From: Rhabdophis nuchalis | Lineage: Eukaryota > Chordata > Lepidosauria > Squamata > Natricidae | Direction of reading: 5' to 3' | Assembly: GCA_039707465.1 (NCBI GenBank) | Contig: CM077643.1 | Span: 334,014,419 to 334,078,418, forward strand | DNA length: 64,000 nucleotides | Part shown: one piece after another, positions 12,212 through 24,000 of the stretch | Position numbering within the stretch: the stretch's first letter is position 1 | Layout of the letters: each line of letters starts with the position of its first letter | The notes under the pieces: model-generated | Databases searched by the model: none | What the model saw: the letters and a program-made list of their open reading frames with translations, nothing else | Told to the model about the DNA's origin: nothing | Made by a program: the position numbers and the translations under genes

Positions 12212-14070
12212 AGAGATTATACTGCTCCTTTTTTGCTTATTTATTTATTTTAAAAAATCATATAGCTGCCCATCTTATAATTCGAAGCAGCACACTGTTG
12301 CAAACAATAAAAAAAAACATGAATTCAAAAAAGAGAGAGATATAATATAGAATGCCAGATACAAAAGCCAAGGCCCCGAACACATAATCCTCAGTCAACA
12401 CATCCACCATTATCTCTGCTTCCCTCAGCTCTGCTTACAGAAATTATATATACTAAGTAAGACATGTAAATTGTTCCAAGAAAAGGCCTCCAGCTATGTG
12501 AATAAAAACATTTACTTTCACACCTTTCATTTCCCTGTTCTCAGAAGCAGATGGGAATTTGTGAGTCTTCTGCTGCCTTGAGTAATTCTACTTTGGTGCC
12601 GTCAATCAGGATTAAAAGACTGATGAGATTGCAATTATCAATGGATGGAACCTGTAATTTTGGGGAAGTTTCATTGATTGATTGTAAGTTTTAGTTCGCC
12701 TTAGGTATTTATTTGGGTAGAAATGATATATGTATAGGGATGTCTCATGCATGCACAGAATATACCAATGAAATATATAAAGGTATTTGTACATTTTCAC
12801 AGATCCATACATGTAAAGACTCTGAGAGACCTGAGGAAATAATGTTTATCTTAGTCTTCTTCTCTTCTTACCTGCCTCCATTTCAAAGCCTTAAACATAT
12901 TTTTCATGGGGCTTCTCTGGCTTGTAGCACCTAGCATAGTTGCACCCTATTCCTTTCAGAAAACCACCTGGAAAAAAATGCTCAGATATGCACATCAAAA
13001 GACATGCAGAGAAGACTGCAAGGGCAGGATTAGTGTGCACAACCATACACCTCACCTCCATCTGAACAGAGTTTGCGTGCTTTGCATACACAAGGCCCCA
13101 GTTTCACTGACTGACAGCTTTACTTAATTCTCTGAGAAGCTGAGGGTTAGGGCAAAGATAAGCCCTAGGGTCAGTAAAGCAGTTCAGCATAACCAGGGGA
13201 TGGGTGGTCACTTGAAAACTTTTTCAAAATTTAATGTTTTCATTTTCTTTTATTGGTAAAATCTAAGCGCCGCCGTCTCCCTTCAACTACTGCAACCTGC
13301 ATTTTGTTAAATGTATAAGTGAGCTGTTGCAGTACTCCTCCCACATATCTTACCCACTGGATTAGCAATATGTTATAAATGAATTTAGCTGATTAAAAAG
13401 AAGCAACAGTACTATAGACTCTCTCAAATGCAACTCATCTCATAATTACATACGTGTGGGTAATTCTACAGATACGTCTATGTGATTTTTCTGGGCAACA
13501 GTATAGAAATTGCTTGCCACTATCATTGAGATTATTTTTTCAGTTTTCTAGTCCAGGTGTCAGTCCTGAAATTTACTAGTGGTCTCCCATTCAGAACTAA
13601 CCTGGTCTGATCCAAGTTAGTTTTTCAATTCACCAAAATTGAATAAGTATTGTGCCACCTGCTGGTAAAACCTCAATTTTTTCAAAAAAAGGCATGATAG
13701 TACAGAACACTTGCCACACTTTCAGTTCATCCACTCATCTGGCAGCCCGTCCAATCTATCATTTAGCAACAGAACAGTGAAATCCAAGAACCCAGGTTTG
13801 CCGCTGAATGTTTAAACTTTGATCCATTGTGCTAAATCATTCAACCATGTTTTATTGAATAAAGTACAGTTTGTTGAGTTGGCATAATGAGAGGCATAAA
13901 TGAGAGGTGGGTCACTTTTTAGTGCCAGGGAATTGAAGTTAATATTTCTGGAGAGCAATGAATGGGACACTGATACAAAAGGGAAAGAGCTGTCCCATCC
14001 ATGTGGATTCAGCTAGAATTTTTAGGGCTTTAAAAAATTGAACTGGAAGAGATGGATGATTTTCATTTTT
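12212..14070. other. Intergenic stretch, no gene seen
   Basis: No coding frame above about 75 codons and no repeat recognised by a second copy. Overlapping open frames near 12713-13127 on both strands lack any domain. Confidence 0.45.
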
Positions 14071-14194
14071 CATGTACCAAACAAGGGGTGGGTTCCTGCC
14101 AGTTCTAACCTCTTCTATAGAAGAGATTCCACAAATCTACAGTGCAATTTAGAACCGGTTCCAGCACCCTCCCCCCGCCCATCCGCACATCATC

Positions 14195-14262
14195 AAGATG
14201 AGAGGAGAAATTCTGGGAGTTGAAGTCCACAAGTCTTAAAACTGTCAAGTTTGAACACCCCT
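14195..14262. mobile_element. MITE family B, right half only
   Basis: The right arm 'ttctgggagttgaagtccac' through 'aagtttgaacacccctg' is present, but the matching left arm is not; the break falls near the centre of symmetry of the full element. Confidence 0.7.
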
Positions 14263-14344
14263 GGGGTTTTTTCCCCGAAAGGGTTAGGAATGCAAGGGTC
14301 TTATAACTTGACAGGTTTAAGGCTTGTGTGCTTCAAATGCCAGA

Positions 14345-14540
14345 GTTTCTGAGCCAACATTTTGTTTGCTAAGCAAGAGCGTTGTTAAGTGAGCTTCACC
14401 ACATTTTACAAGTTGGCCATGCCCACCCAGTTACATGACTGCCAAGCCACTCCCACCCAGTCACATGGCCAGCAAGCCACTCCCACAAAGCAGGCCACAC
14501 CTACAGAAGAGGTTCTAAAACATTTTGAAACCCACCACTG
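14345..14540 (-). mobile_element. hAT fragment related to the 40615-42027 element
   Basis: Read on the minus strand it starts CAGTGGTGGGTTTCAAAA and continues with the same 'ggtgtggcctgctttgtggg' and repeated 'gggagtggcttgc' blocks as 40615-40745. It is a one-ended fragment; the inner foldback of the larger element is absent. Confidence 0.65.
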
Positions 14541-15050
14541 TGCCAAGCCCACCTTATGTCTTTTACTAAAGGGTTGTCCTGTTTCAAAATGAAGAAGAGT
14601 TTCTGACTTGGGGGCAAGGAAGTTCCAAAAGTCATTTAAAAGGGGTTGGGGACTGTTTTCAGGTGATAAACTACCAGAGAGGCATTTTCAGTTGCAGTTG
14701 CTAATTTTCAGAATTTTATTATTTGCAATCGAAGTGCAACACGGGATGATATCCAATCCATCTTATTGCAGACAAGTTCCAAACCACGGAAGGTAAATAA
14801 GTAAATTTTAGAATGAAAACCAAGTACTTCAATTAGCCTTTGCCTCAAAGTGCAATATTACTATGGTTAGTTGCATTCAACCACCAAATATTTAGGCTGA
14901 ATCTGACATTTTAACATTGTTTTAAGTTTATTGTGTTAGAACACAAGCTGTTCCAAGTAATGCTGCCTTGTGCAATTGACTGATGTTGGTTTTGTCAATG
15001 CCAATGGAGTTTAAGTGGTACTCCAGATGTTTTGGGATTGTATCCAAGGC
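14541..15050. other. Intergenic stretch, nothing recognised
   Basis: Short low-complexity patches only; no credible gene. Confidence 0.4.
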
Positions 15051-15058
15051 GCTTAATG

Positions 15059-15336
15059 CAGAGGTGGTATTCAGCAGGTTCTGACCAGTTCTGGAGAACC
15101 GGTAGCGGAAATTTGGAGTAGTTCAGAGAACTGGTAAATACCACCTCTGACTGGCCCCGACCCAACCATCTATTCTCTGCCTCCTGAGTACCAGCTGATT
15201 GGGAGGAAATGGGGATTTTGCATTAACCTTACCCTGGAGTGGTAAGGGAATGGTGATTTTACAGTATCCTTCCCCTGCCATGCCCATCAAGCAACACCAC
15301 AAAACCAATAGTAAATTTTTTTGAAACCCACCATTT
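15059..15336. mobile_element. hAT-type element, duplication GCTTAAT(G/A)
   Basis: Starts CAGAGGTGGTATTCAGC and ends in 'gaaacccaccattt'; the flanks are GCTTAATG (15051-15058) and GCTTAATA (15337-15344). It belongs to the group of 'GGTGG ... CCACC' elements also seen at 17196 and 49715. It is non-coding. Confidence 0.65.
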
Positions 15337-15721
15337 GCTTAATACTATTGGTGCTATCTTTGTTAGTATTTACTATTTTACAGAAATAATGAGATCTTTT
15401 CATCCACAGCATAACCAATTTCATTGTAATTTTTACAATGACAATAAAGATCATTATTATTAGTATTATTAGCATTCCAAGATATAGTGTTTAAATAATG
15501 TGCTATATATCAGTTGTGAGCTTTTAAATCTCCTACTTTTCAAGTTATTCTGCCCAGTATTTCAAAATACTGAATTTCTTTTAATTTAATTCTTCATTTT
15601 TATGCTATTTTTATATCCCAATGTCCTGCACTGTCCTAACATAATCAGGATTTATGAAAGCTCTGCTTTTTAAAATTTTGTACATCTGTTTGATAAGAGA
15701 ACAAAAAAAGAAGGATACAGA

Positions 15722-15798
15722 AATAATAATAATAATAATTATTATTATTATTATTATTGTTGTTGTTGTTGTTGTTGTTATTGTTGTTGTTGTTGTTG

Positions 15799-15836
<38 letters not shown>

Positions 15837-15838
15837 TA
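15722..15838. repeat. Compound (AAT/ATT/GTT)n microsatellite at an L3 tail
   Basis: About 117 bp of trinucleotides passes from AAT to ATT to GTT and back to ATT. It abuts the 3' end of L3 copy 3 and is best read as its expanded tail. The poly-Ile/poly-Val open frame across it is an artefact. Confidence 0.9.
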
Positions 15839-16350
15839 TAAAACCGCACTCTCTCCCCGAAGGGACTCGAGGCAGAAGAAATGAGTTTTTAGTTTTTGAC
15901 GGAAGGAGCGGAGGTCCGTGGTTGTTCTAGTTTTGGGGGGAAGGTCGTTCCAGAGGGTCGGGCCTACCACAGAGAAGGCCCTTCCTCCTGGGCGTTGCCC
16001 GCTGGCATAGCCTAGTGGACGGCACCCGGAGAAGTCCCCCTCTGTGGGAGCGAATCGGCCGCAGGGATGTATGGGGCAGGATGCGATCCCGCAGATAGCT
16101 AGGTCCCGTGCCATGGAGCGCTTTGAAGATGATAACCAACACCTTAAAGAGCACCCGAAAGATGACAGGCAGCCAATGCAGCAGGCGCAGGAGCGGTGTT
16201 ACATGGGAAAACCTGGAGGTTCCCATAACTACCCGCGCGGCTGCATTCTGGACAAGCTGCAGTCTTCGGGTGCACCTCAAGGGGAGCCCCATGTAGAGAG
16301 CATTGCAGTAATCCAGTCGGGATGTCACGAGTGCATGAGTGACTGTGCAG
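15839..16350 (-). mobile_element. L3/CR1-type LINE, 3' fragment (copy 3)
   Basis: The minus strand encodes the polyprotein C-terminus from TSRLDYCNALYMGLPLRCTR through WNDLPP and KTHFFC. Most of the 3' UTR is missing: the terminal block at 15839-15873 runs directly into the coding end, so the copy has an internal deletion. The 5' truncation falls at a run of three 20-bp repeats. Confidence 0.85.
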
Positions 16351-16354
16351 AGGG

Positions 16355-16419
16355 CAACTAAATACTCTTGGGTGCAACTAAATACTCTTGGGTGTATGAC
16401 AACTAAATACTCTTGGGTG
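16355..16419. repeat. Three tandem copies of a 20-bp unit
   Basis: The unit CAACTAAATACTCTTGGGTG begins at 16355, 16375 and 16400; the last spacing includes five extra bases. It sits exactly at the 5' junction of L3 copy 3. Confidence 0.9.
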
Positions 16420-17187
16420 TTTCATTGGGAGCAATTATTGGCTGCAGTAGCATTTATTGCTAAATTATGAAGTGGAACAGGATAATTGAGATGAACATAG
16501 ATAAATACTTTGATCTTAAATATTTAGCTAAATATTTCTACCCTGCTGGCATTATTATTGAGATATTTTTCTTAAAGAAAAATATTTTATTTATGACACC
16601 CTCTCTCTCCAGGAAGTTCAGACAGTGGATACTCACCAACCTTCTTTACTATGTTCCTGCCAAATCAAAGATGACTAACTCACACTTCAAAGATGCAATA
16701 AATGATTTAAGGAAATGACATGTTTTATTTCCAAGAAAATGCAGAATATGCTATCCCCGGGGCATAGAAATTCACACTGTGGATTTACCTCTGTAGTCTG
16801 AGAGGCCACAGAAGTTCTCTTTCTCCTTTCTCCCCACTGTGTAGGATCTTGTAAAAATTACCATAGAGCTGGATCAGGGCACCTTTTTTTGTTAAGAACC
16901 CCTAGTGGTAGTTGTTGACAGAAATCCTTGTAACTGCTGTGACATGTCTCTGTCTACTAAAGCTATCTCAGGGAACGGTTTCTCATTTATTTGATGAGAT
17001 TATCCTGTCAACTTTATTAGAGGAAATGCTGAATCTCCTGTGTTAATTACCTTTGGGTGCCCTGAGGGACCTACCTGCAGTAAACCAGGAATGGAATGTA
17101 GGAAATTTAAAAATCACCAGAATTCAAGCAATCTTTTCTCTAGTTTTTTTGATCATGTATTTTATCAGTGCATATACTAATACAAGA
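16420..17187. other. Intergenic stretch, no gene seen
   Basis: The open frame of 83 codons at 16467-16718 has no recognisable domain and no supporting context. Confidence 0.4.
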
Positions 17188-17195
17188 GAGTGATG

Positions 17196-17533
17196 CAGGG
17201 GTGAAATCTACTTACCTTCGCTACCAGTTTGCAAATGTGAGCGCTTGCACGTGCCACCTCTGCGCATGCACAGGACCTTCCAGATGTGATGAAGTCTGGG
17301 TGGGTGGGCGGAGCCTGCTACCAAGCACACCTGCAAAGGTAAGCAGAACAGTGAGGGGGGGTGGAAATCTACTGTGCCGCACGATTTAAATTAGAATTTA
17401 AAGCAGGAAATCCTGCTTTCTAGCTAATGTAAATCGCGTGTCACCGCTGATCATCGGAAATACTGGTTTGCCCGAGCTTTTTTTTACTACTGGTTTGGGT
17501 GAACCGATCCAAACTGATAGCATTTCACCCCTG
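17196..17533. mobile_element. hAT-type element, family D
   Basis: Starts CAGGGGTGAAATC and ends GCATTTCACCCCTG. The flanks GAGTGATG and GGGTGGTG agree at only six of eight bases. A related copy is at 49715-49889, sharing 'cttacctt(c/t)gctaccagtt' and 'ggtgggcggagcct'. Confidence 0.65.
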
Positions 17534-17761
17534 GGGTGGTGGTGGAGGGAAAGAGACAGGAAGGCAGGCAAGCTCCAATTTCTGAATGCATCTTTCATCT
17601 GTGCTTCCACTGTTCTCCAGGAGATTATTTGAGGTCCATTGAAAGGAACCTACTTGGCCCAGAATAGCATACTAGCATACATTCCAGTAAGTGTCTGGTG
17701 GAGATAGGATAATGTCTAGGACCAAGTTAACAAATGAGATCAATTTAATATTAATATACTC

Positions 17762-17975
17762 CAGGGGTAGTCAACCTTTTTATACCTACTGCCCACTTTT
17801 GTATCTTTGTTTGTAGTAATATTTTCTAACCGCCCACTGGTTCCACAGTAATGGTCATTTATAAAGTAGGGAAGTCAATTATTTAAAAAGGGAAGTTCTT
17901 CAGTATCGGACAAAACCCTACCGCCCACCATGAAAGCTGGAACGCTCACTAGTGGGCGGAAGGGACCAGGTTGAT
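17762..17975. mobile_element. hAT-type MITE, family C, right end damaged
   Basis: Begins CAGGGGTAGTCAACCT and follows the 11978-12203 copy closely. The right inverted end stops at 'gaccaggttga' and the duplication is lost. Confidence 0.75.
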
Positions 17976-18700
17976 AAGTAGATAAGATCACCTTTTCATC
18001 AAGCTTGACTACTAGTGACTTCATGGACATTTCTGTATAGTTGCCTTGGCAACAGTGCACAATTGGCTTGCCTTTCTCTTCTGAGATGTTTTTTGACTTT
18101 CCAATCTAACCCACAGTCCTGGGATTTTCCTGTGGTTAAGTAAATGATGCAATCTGACCCTGGTTGGCTTTTTGAGATTTGAAACAAATAATTGTTTCAT
18201 TTGTTTTTTTTACTTTTTCCAACTTAATATAAACATATTCTTTACATTTTTGAACTATGCTGTTAACTTTGTATGATTTTTAAAAAAATGTTTTCTTTTT
18301 GTTGTTACAATCGTGGCAAAAAGAAACAAGAAAGAACAAAACTCCAAGATAAAAATATCAAAATGCATTTAAACATAAAGTGTGTTTAAAAGTAAAATGC
18401 AATAAAGGAAAAAGTATAATTTTAACCGTAAATAGAATTCTATATATAATTATCTAGTGTAATCATTATATACACACAGATACACAGACACACACACACA
18501 CATATATATACATACACCCACCCACATACACACACATGCATACATAAATTTCTAATATATTTATATAACTGTCATTCTTTTTCAATAAAAGACTATATAA
18601 ATATGACTGTGGATAAAGGCTAAATTTTTCGAACAATAATATTCTGTTGAACTACACAGTACTTTGAACTTGACAATTCCAGTAAAAATATATTCTGTGG
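17976..18700. other. AT-rich stretch with (CA)n/(TA)n microsatellite
   Basis: A CA/TA-rich microsatellite lies at about 18484-18545. Otherwise nothing is recognised. Confidence 0.5.
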
Positions 18701-18704
18701 GCCC

Positions 18705-19342
18705 TTATTGTGGTCAATGCTCTCTACATGGGGCTCCCCTTGAGGTGCACCCAGAGACTCCAGCTAGTCCAGAATGCGACCGCGCAGGGGATTCTGGGAG
18801 TTTCTCGATACTCCCACGTAACACCTCTCCTGCGCAAGCTGCACTGGCTGCCTGTAGCCTTCCGGGTGCGCTTCAAGGTGCTAGTGACCATCTTTAAAGC
18901 GCTCCATGGCACCGGACCTAGCTACTTGCGGGACCGCCTCCTACCACACACCTCCCTTAGACCTATCCGCTCCCACAGAGTGGGCTTCCTCAGGGTGCCA
19001 TCCGCCGGACAATGCCGACGGGTGGCCCCCAGGGGGAGAGCCTTCTCTGTGGCAGGGCCTGCCCTCTGGAATGACCTACCCCCCCGATCTTCGTACCATC
19101 ACGGACCTATGCCTCTTCTGCCGGGCATTAAAGACTCATCTATTTCAAGAAGCTGGCCTGGCTTAATTTTAATGGGTAAGATTTTTGATTGATTTTAACC
19201 TTTTTTACTTCAAATTTTCAAGCACAGACCCTTATTTAATTCTATTTTAAACTGTTATATATTGTATTGCTTTGTATATGTTTTATATTTCTGTGCACCG
19301 CCCTGAGTCCCTTCGAGGAGATAGGGCGGTATACAAATTTGA

Positions 19343-19413
<71 letters not shown>

Positions 19414-19415
19414 AT
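18705..19415 (+). mobile_element. L3/CR1-type LINE, 3' fragment (copy 4)
   Basis: Encodes NALYMGLPLRCTQRLQLVQN through SVAGPALWNDLPPRS, where a frameshift appears, then the 3' UTR with a perfect 8-bp terminal hairpin (19297-19304 with 19323-19330) and a long AATA tail (about 19344-19415). It is 5' truncated near 18705. Confidence 0.9.
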
Positions 19416-19532
19416 GACTGCTATTACAGCACTGGAAAGATAAATAGACTGTCCCTTTTACTCAATGTATTGGGAACCTGATTGAACTAGCCACTTATGG
19501 CTGGATTACCTATAGATTGCATTACCTTATAT

Positions 19533-19928
19533 CAGTGCTTCTCAATTATTTTCTGTCATGCCCCCCGCACGACTGTAAATAGTATCATCCGGGTCTAAAA
19601 GTCACACGGGCGGGTTTGGCTAATCAGGATAGAGCATCATGTCTATCCAATCGGGTCTGTTCTCCTCGAAAGGGAGGAGCATGCGCAGTCACATGTACTG
19701 GCTTAATGCTCACTATCGATGCAAATGTCAGCAGCAGTAGCCCGATTTCTTTAGCAAGTTTGATTAATTGGGGCAGCGTTATGTTTCACAGGAGAAGGTC
19801 CTTGTCAGCATCTGACTGGATACAGAGACATAAACACGGGGCTTGGCTTGTTATGACAGTGTTTGCCGAGGTCAAACGCGCCCCCCTTTACGGAGCCTCG
19901 CGCCCCCCCCACTATTTGAGAAGCACTG
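19533..19928. mobile_element. hAT-type element, duplication CCTTATAT
   Basis: Inverted termini CAGTGCTTCTCAA and TTGAGAAGCACTG with an exact 8-bp duplication CCTTATAT at 19525-19532 and 19929-19936. The interior is GC-rich near the right end ('gcgcccccc' runs). An open frame of 124 codons (19616-19990) runs out through the right terminus and shows no transposase motif, so the element is non-autonomous. Confidence 0.85.
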
Positions 19929-19936
19929 CCTTATAT

Positions 19937-21455
19937 GAACAAATATTGGGCTCATTTACACAAAAACAGATTAAAAATGATATATTTTAATTGAATTCAA
20001 ATGCCCGTCCTAAGGCCTTTACTGTTTTTTAAAGAGATTATGATATAACATAGTGGTAGTCATGATTTCTTTGTGTCATATTTAAACCTAACTGCATGTT
20101 ATGTTGTTATGTTAATCTGGTTATTCTCCAAATATTCTGCAGAGCCAGGAGAGATCCAAGGGACAAAATCCAGACGAGGGTGTTGAATTTAGTCTCTTTT
20201 TTCTGTATCAATAAAGAAAAGCAAGAAATATCCTAATCTACAGCCTTGAGATGCTTCCACATATCAACAGTGCCCTGCAAGCCATCTTTGTTAAGTGATT
20301 GGGCATGGTCTCAGATTATGTTGTTGTAAGCATCCCAGAGTTGTGTATTAAGATGGGTAGTCCTACAAATCAAATTAAATCAATCATTCAACCAATTGCA
20401 ATGTTTTTTAGGAATCCTGAATTACTCCTAGCAGTATGAATGTTTGGGCTGCCAGGCAGATCTTAGAGCTTTATTTCATCTGTTGCTAATGATGTTGATA
20501 AAGGGTGTAAAAGTAGCACGACTATTAGTTTTATCTCTCTTTTTTTCCTGCCTTTGATTAGGGGTACTTTACATACATTTTTAATTTGTGAGTAGACAGG
20601 TACAACAAAAGCATAACCGGATATACCTGTTATTTGCCAATGACCTGAGAGAGTTTAGTTTATGTTAAGCCCAAGGTTATGTCAGAGTTTGCACGCAATT
20701 CCCCAAAAAGATTTGCCGCAGGCAATTAGTGGATGGAGGTGTAGGAAGGGGGAGGAAGCCTTTAAAGTGACAGAGTCTTTTTCATGCTTCCTCCAATCCT
20801 TTTGAGCATGCAACCAAAGTTTTATTTGAAATGCAGCCAAAGTTACATACTGCATTCTGTTCAGGAAAAAAATATGTATAATTTCAACCATATTTAGCTG
20901 GGGCAATATTTGTGTAATTTGTTAACAGCTACCGCAGTGCAATTTTTTTTTGCCAGTACAGAAATGCTGTTTTTTTAAAGGAAGACTTTAAAGGCAGCCT
21001 TTACAGGGCAATGGCTTCTTTTTCAGTATTATTTGATCGTATTATGTGATCGCTAGATTTCATATTGAAAATAAGTAACCATGAAATTCAATTATAAATA
21101 CTCTCAAAACAAAACTAACTGCAAGCCATACATTTGCTTTCCAAGAGTCTTTTGTGTTCTGTGTTCTGCATAACTATGCAATTCAAAAGATTGTACACTG
21201 TTACAGCTTTGCAAGCTGATTAAAAAAAATACTTTCTTTGGTTATCTAGCACATCCAAAAACTGGGGAAAATATCAAAATGCATTTTTAATGCTTCAGAA
21301 AAAAAGAGAAACTAGCCTGGTAATTCAATAGGGTGGTGAAAAACAGACTACTTCATCTCAATGTTTTGTTTGTTTCCCTAATGAACTAATCCAAGTATTC
21401 CAGAATGATATATTTCCTTCAGGAAAATATCTTCTGGAACATGAAGTACTTGATG
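19937..21455. other. Intergenic stretch, no gene seen
   Basis: No coding frame with recognisable content; no repeat copy found elsewhere in the window. Confidence 0.4.
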
Positions 21456-21459
21456 ATAT

Positions 21460-22353
21460 TGATGAAAGGAATGTCCTTCTGGGTTCGTCTCCAAGTGGGG
21501 AAAAAGACACTGGAGACATGGAGGCTGCTTGGAAAGATGGTTTAATGGTGGACACATGGCTTGAGTCCTGAACAGAAAAGGTGATCACATGCTTCAATGT
21601 TGGTGGGGAGGAAGAGAAGGGCTGAAGAAGGGGCTTGCAGGGCTTTTTATAAACTGTTCGGCCCCACCTATCTGTTTCCTGTTCCTGTGTAAGAACTGTA
21701 CTCTGATTGGTTGTCAGGCTCCCATGGGCCCATGCAGGGGCAACTCTCTAGGCTGAGTCCAGGTTTGGTAAGGCTAGTCATACCTTAATCCCATGACTCT
21801 GGAGCTGAAGGGGAGAAGTCATGTAAAGCAGGGGTCCCCAACCCCTGGTCCGCGGACCGGTGCCGGTCTGTGGCTTGATAGGAACTGGGCCGCAGTGAGC
21901 GGCGCAACTCTTAGAAAGGGCTGGAGAGGAGGAGGAGGGAGGAGGGGGCAGCTCCCTGGGCAGAGCACGCACCGGGGGCGGGAGAGCGCAGGCATGGCTG
22001 CTCGCGCCGTTGGGGGGCCCGAGAAGGGCAAGTGAGCCGACTCACCCCCCCGCGCGTGCATGTGCCACCTGTTCCCCCTCCCCCCCGCTCTACACCGGCC
22101 GAGCCATGGAAGTCCGCGGAATTTTTTTAACGTGAAACCGGTCCCTGGTGCCAAAAGGGTTGGGGACCCCTGATGTAAAGGGACTAGCTCAGGCTTTAAT
22201 GGCTCATTGACAGAGGGGGTGGGGGCAGGAGGCTGCAGAAATTAAAACATGTTTCTTCCTTTTTACATCCAGGGAAATATAATATTCTGCCTTTTCAATA
22301 TTTCCTAGGATATTTCATTTTTCTGGGAGAGGGATGGGTGATACCTTTCCACA
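21460..22353 (-). mobile_element. LTR-like repeat, copy A, interrupted by a hAT
   Basis: The ends read TG...CA (TGATGAAAGG at 21460, CCTTTCCACA at 22353) and both flanks are ATAT (21456-21459, 22354-22357), as expected for a 4-bp retroviral-type duplication. On the minus strand a CCAAT box ('gacaaccaatcag', about 21703-21715) precedes a TATA box ('tttataaaaag', about 21643-21653), then an ATTAAA. Without the inserted hAT (21829-22172) it is about 540 bp. No internal genes flank it, so it is read as a solo LTR. The family is not identified. Confidence 0.6.
21829..22172. mobile_element. MER1-like hAT-Charlie MITE, duplication ATGTAAAG
   Basis: Starts CAGGGGTCCCCAACCCCTGG and ends 'ggttggggacccctg', with an exact 8-bp duplication ATGTAAAG at 21821-21828 and 22173-22180. 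The blocks 'ccgcggaccggtgccggtc' and 'gaaaccggtccctggtgcc' resemble, from memory, the mammalian MER1 family of hAT-Charlie elements. It sits inside LTR-like copy A and is therefore younger than it. Confidence 0.8.
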
Positions 22354-22385
22354 ATATCACATGGCATTACACAAACTAGTTTATG

Positions 22386-24000
22386 CTATGAAGTATGCAT
22401 TTTTGTAAACACACAACGATCCTTGAAAGAACCCATCTGTTCCAGGGGGGAAATGGAGTATTTTGAAGATGAGTACTCCACCATTTCTGCTGTTGTTAAA
22501 AGTTCTTTCGTTTCAGATTCTTTTTCATTTTTATCCACTTCCTTTATCCAAGCTGCATTCTTATATTTCTTTGGGATCTCATGTAGCTGCACCCAAAACT
22601 GCACTGTTTCTTTTTTGTCAGGTCTTGACTGGTTCATTACAGTCTCTCCATTGATGGATTAGTAGAAATGCTTCTGATTGGAGTGAATTGGAGATTCTGC
22701 CTATAATCTGCAATTCAAGCTTTGTAACTCCTGAAGTTGGCTATGGTTGTTATTTGCTTCTGTATTTCTAGTGCTTCCTTCACCTTCTTTGTTTCTAGGT
22801 GATGTTTCTTGATCAGATATTCTTTGGTCTTCTGCTTCTTCTGCTTTTTTTCTTTCATTTGTTCCAGCTTACTTGTATCTGATCTTAGAATGCTGATCTT
22901 ATTTTCCAACCTTACCTTCCATTTTGGTAGTGCACTGTTTGGTGTTTTGTTTTGTTATCTTATTTTTGTTGTTGCTGATTTTGCATCCAACTAATACAAC
23001 CATGCTGCACATTAGTTGGACATCACTGGAGGTTTTTAAGAAGAGACTTGACAGACACTTGTCTGAAATAGTATAGGGCCCTCCTGCTTGAGCAGGGAGT
23101 CAAACTAGAAGACCTTCAAGGTCCCTTTCAGCTCTATTTTGATTGATTGGTTTGTTTCTTGCAGTGAACTGGTACTTTGTTTGATATCACAGTGTTGGCA
23201 TCTTTTAATATTTGTGCTGGATCAAGCTTCAATGCAGGCAATGTTATTCTGTTGTTTTTGTGCTTTTCTACAGGCTCAGTTATTTTCTGTTTCAGTTCCT
23301 CTTGGTTTTTTTTAGTTAGAAGGCTTTGTTGAAGGCAGAGGAGAGAGTGCCTGTTTTAGGAATAAAAACAATTCTATAACTATGCTATCCTCCACTGCTG
23401 ACTTCTCCTGGTTTGTCCCGAAACAATCTGAGCTACTTCGGGCAAGTCTTCAATCTATTTGCCTTGGGTAGACCTTTGCAGTTTCCCCAGTTCTTCTGCA
23501 AATACTTTATTTTGTATTATAAATCAATGTTGATCTGCTTGTTGGGGTTCTGTTATTTCTGACTCTCGATGTTTTTTCCAAAACTGGTGCATTCTTTTCA
23601 GATATCTTCTTTCTGTTGTACTTGATTTTTAATAGCAAACCATTATTTCTTCGTTTTCAGTCTTTGTATATTTGTGACAGTTAACAACTTTTCTTCCAGT
23701 AATCCTGCAGCTCCTGGCCCTAATTGGTCAGCCACAATCCTTATTTCTGTAGCTCATTTGTCACCAAATGTCCAGGAACTCCAACACCTAGTGCACTTCT
23801 TGTTGAACTGGGTAATGACCCAGTATATGTCAATAAATGTCATATGATTTGTGGGAGAGGCACTCTTTATCTGTTTCCTCTGATAACACTTGTCCAGTAT
23901 GGTTGAAACTTTGGTGTAGCTCTCAATATCCTTGGAGTAGGCAAGCTCTACAACCATGTCAAGGTAGTGCCTCACTGGGGATTATATTATTATTATCTAG
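22386..24000 (-). mobile_element. Decayed non-LTR retrotransposon piece, probably R2/R4-type
   Basis: Broken minus-strand frames include 22386-22637 (ETVQFWVQLHEIPKKYKNAA, then WIKEVDKNEKE) and 22715-22909, rich in Lys/Glu. The pattern 'xFWxxLxExPxxxNxxAxWI' just upstream of the reverse transcriptase is typical of R2/R4-superfamily LINEs as I recall them. No reverse transcriptase box survives; LTR-like copy A begins about 30 bp past the last readable part. A CR1 tail (about 23018-23150) is inserted within it. Assignment to a clade is tentative. Confidence 0.45.
23018..23150 (+). mobile_element. CR1 LINE, 3' end fragment
   Basis: Matches the last ~130 bp of the CR1 at 46420-46535: 'ggaggtttttaagaagag', 'cacttgtctgaaat', 'gactagaagacct' and 'caaggtccctt' in order. 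Only the C-terminal codons and the 3' UTR remain. Confidence 0.85.

Noticed and set aside
15654..15884. Poly-Ile/Val membrane peptide
   Set aside because: Translation of an (ATT/GTT)n microsatellite.
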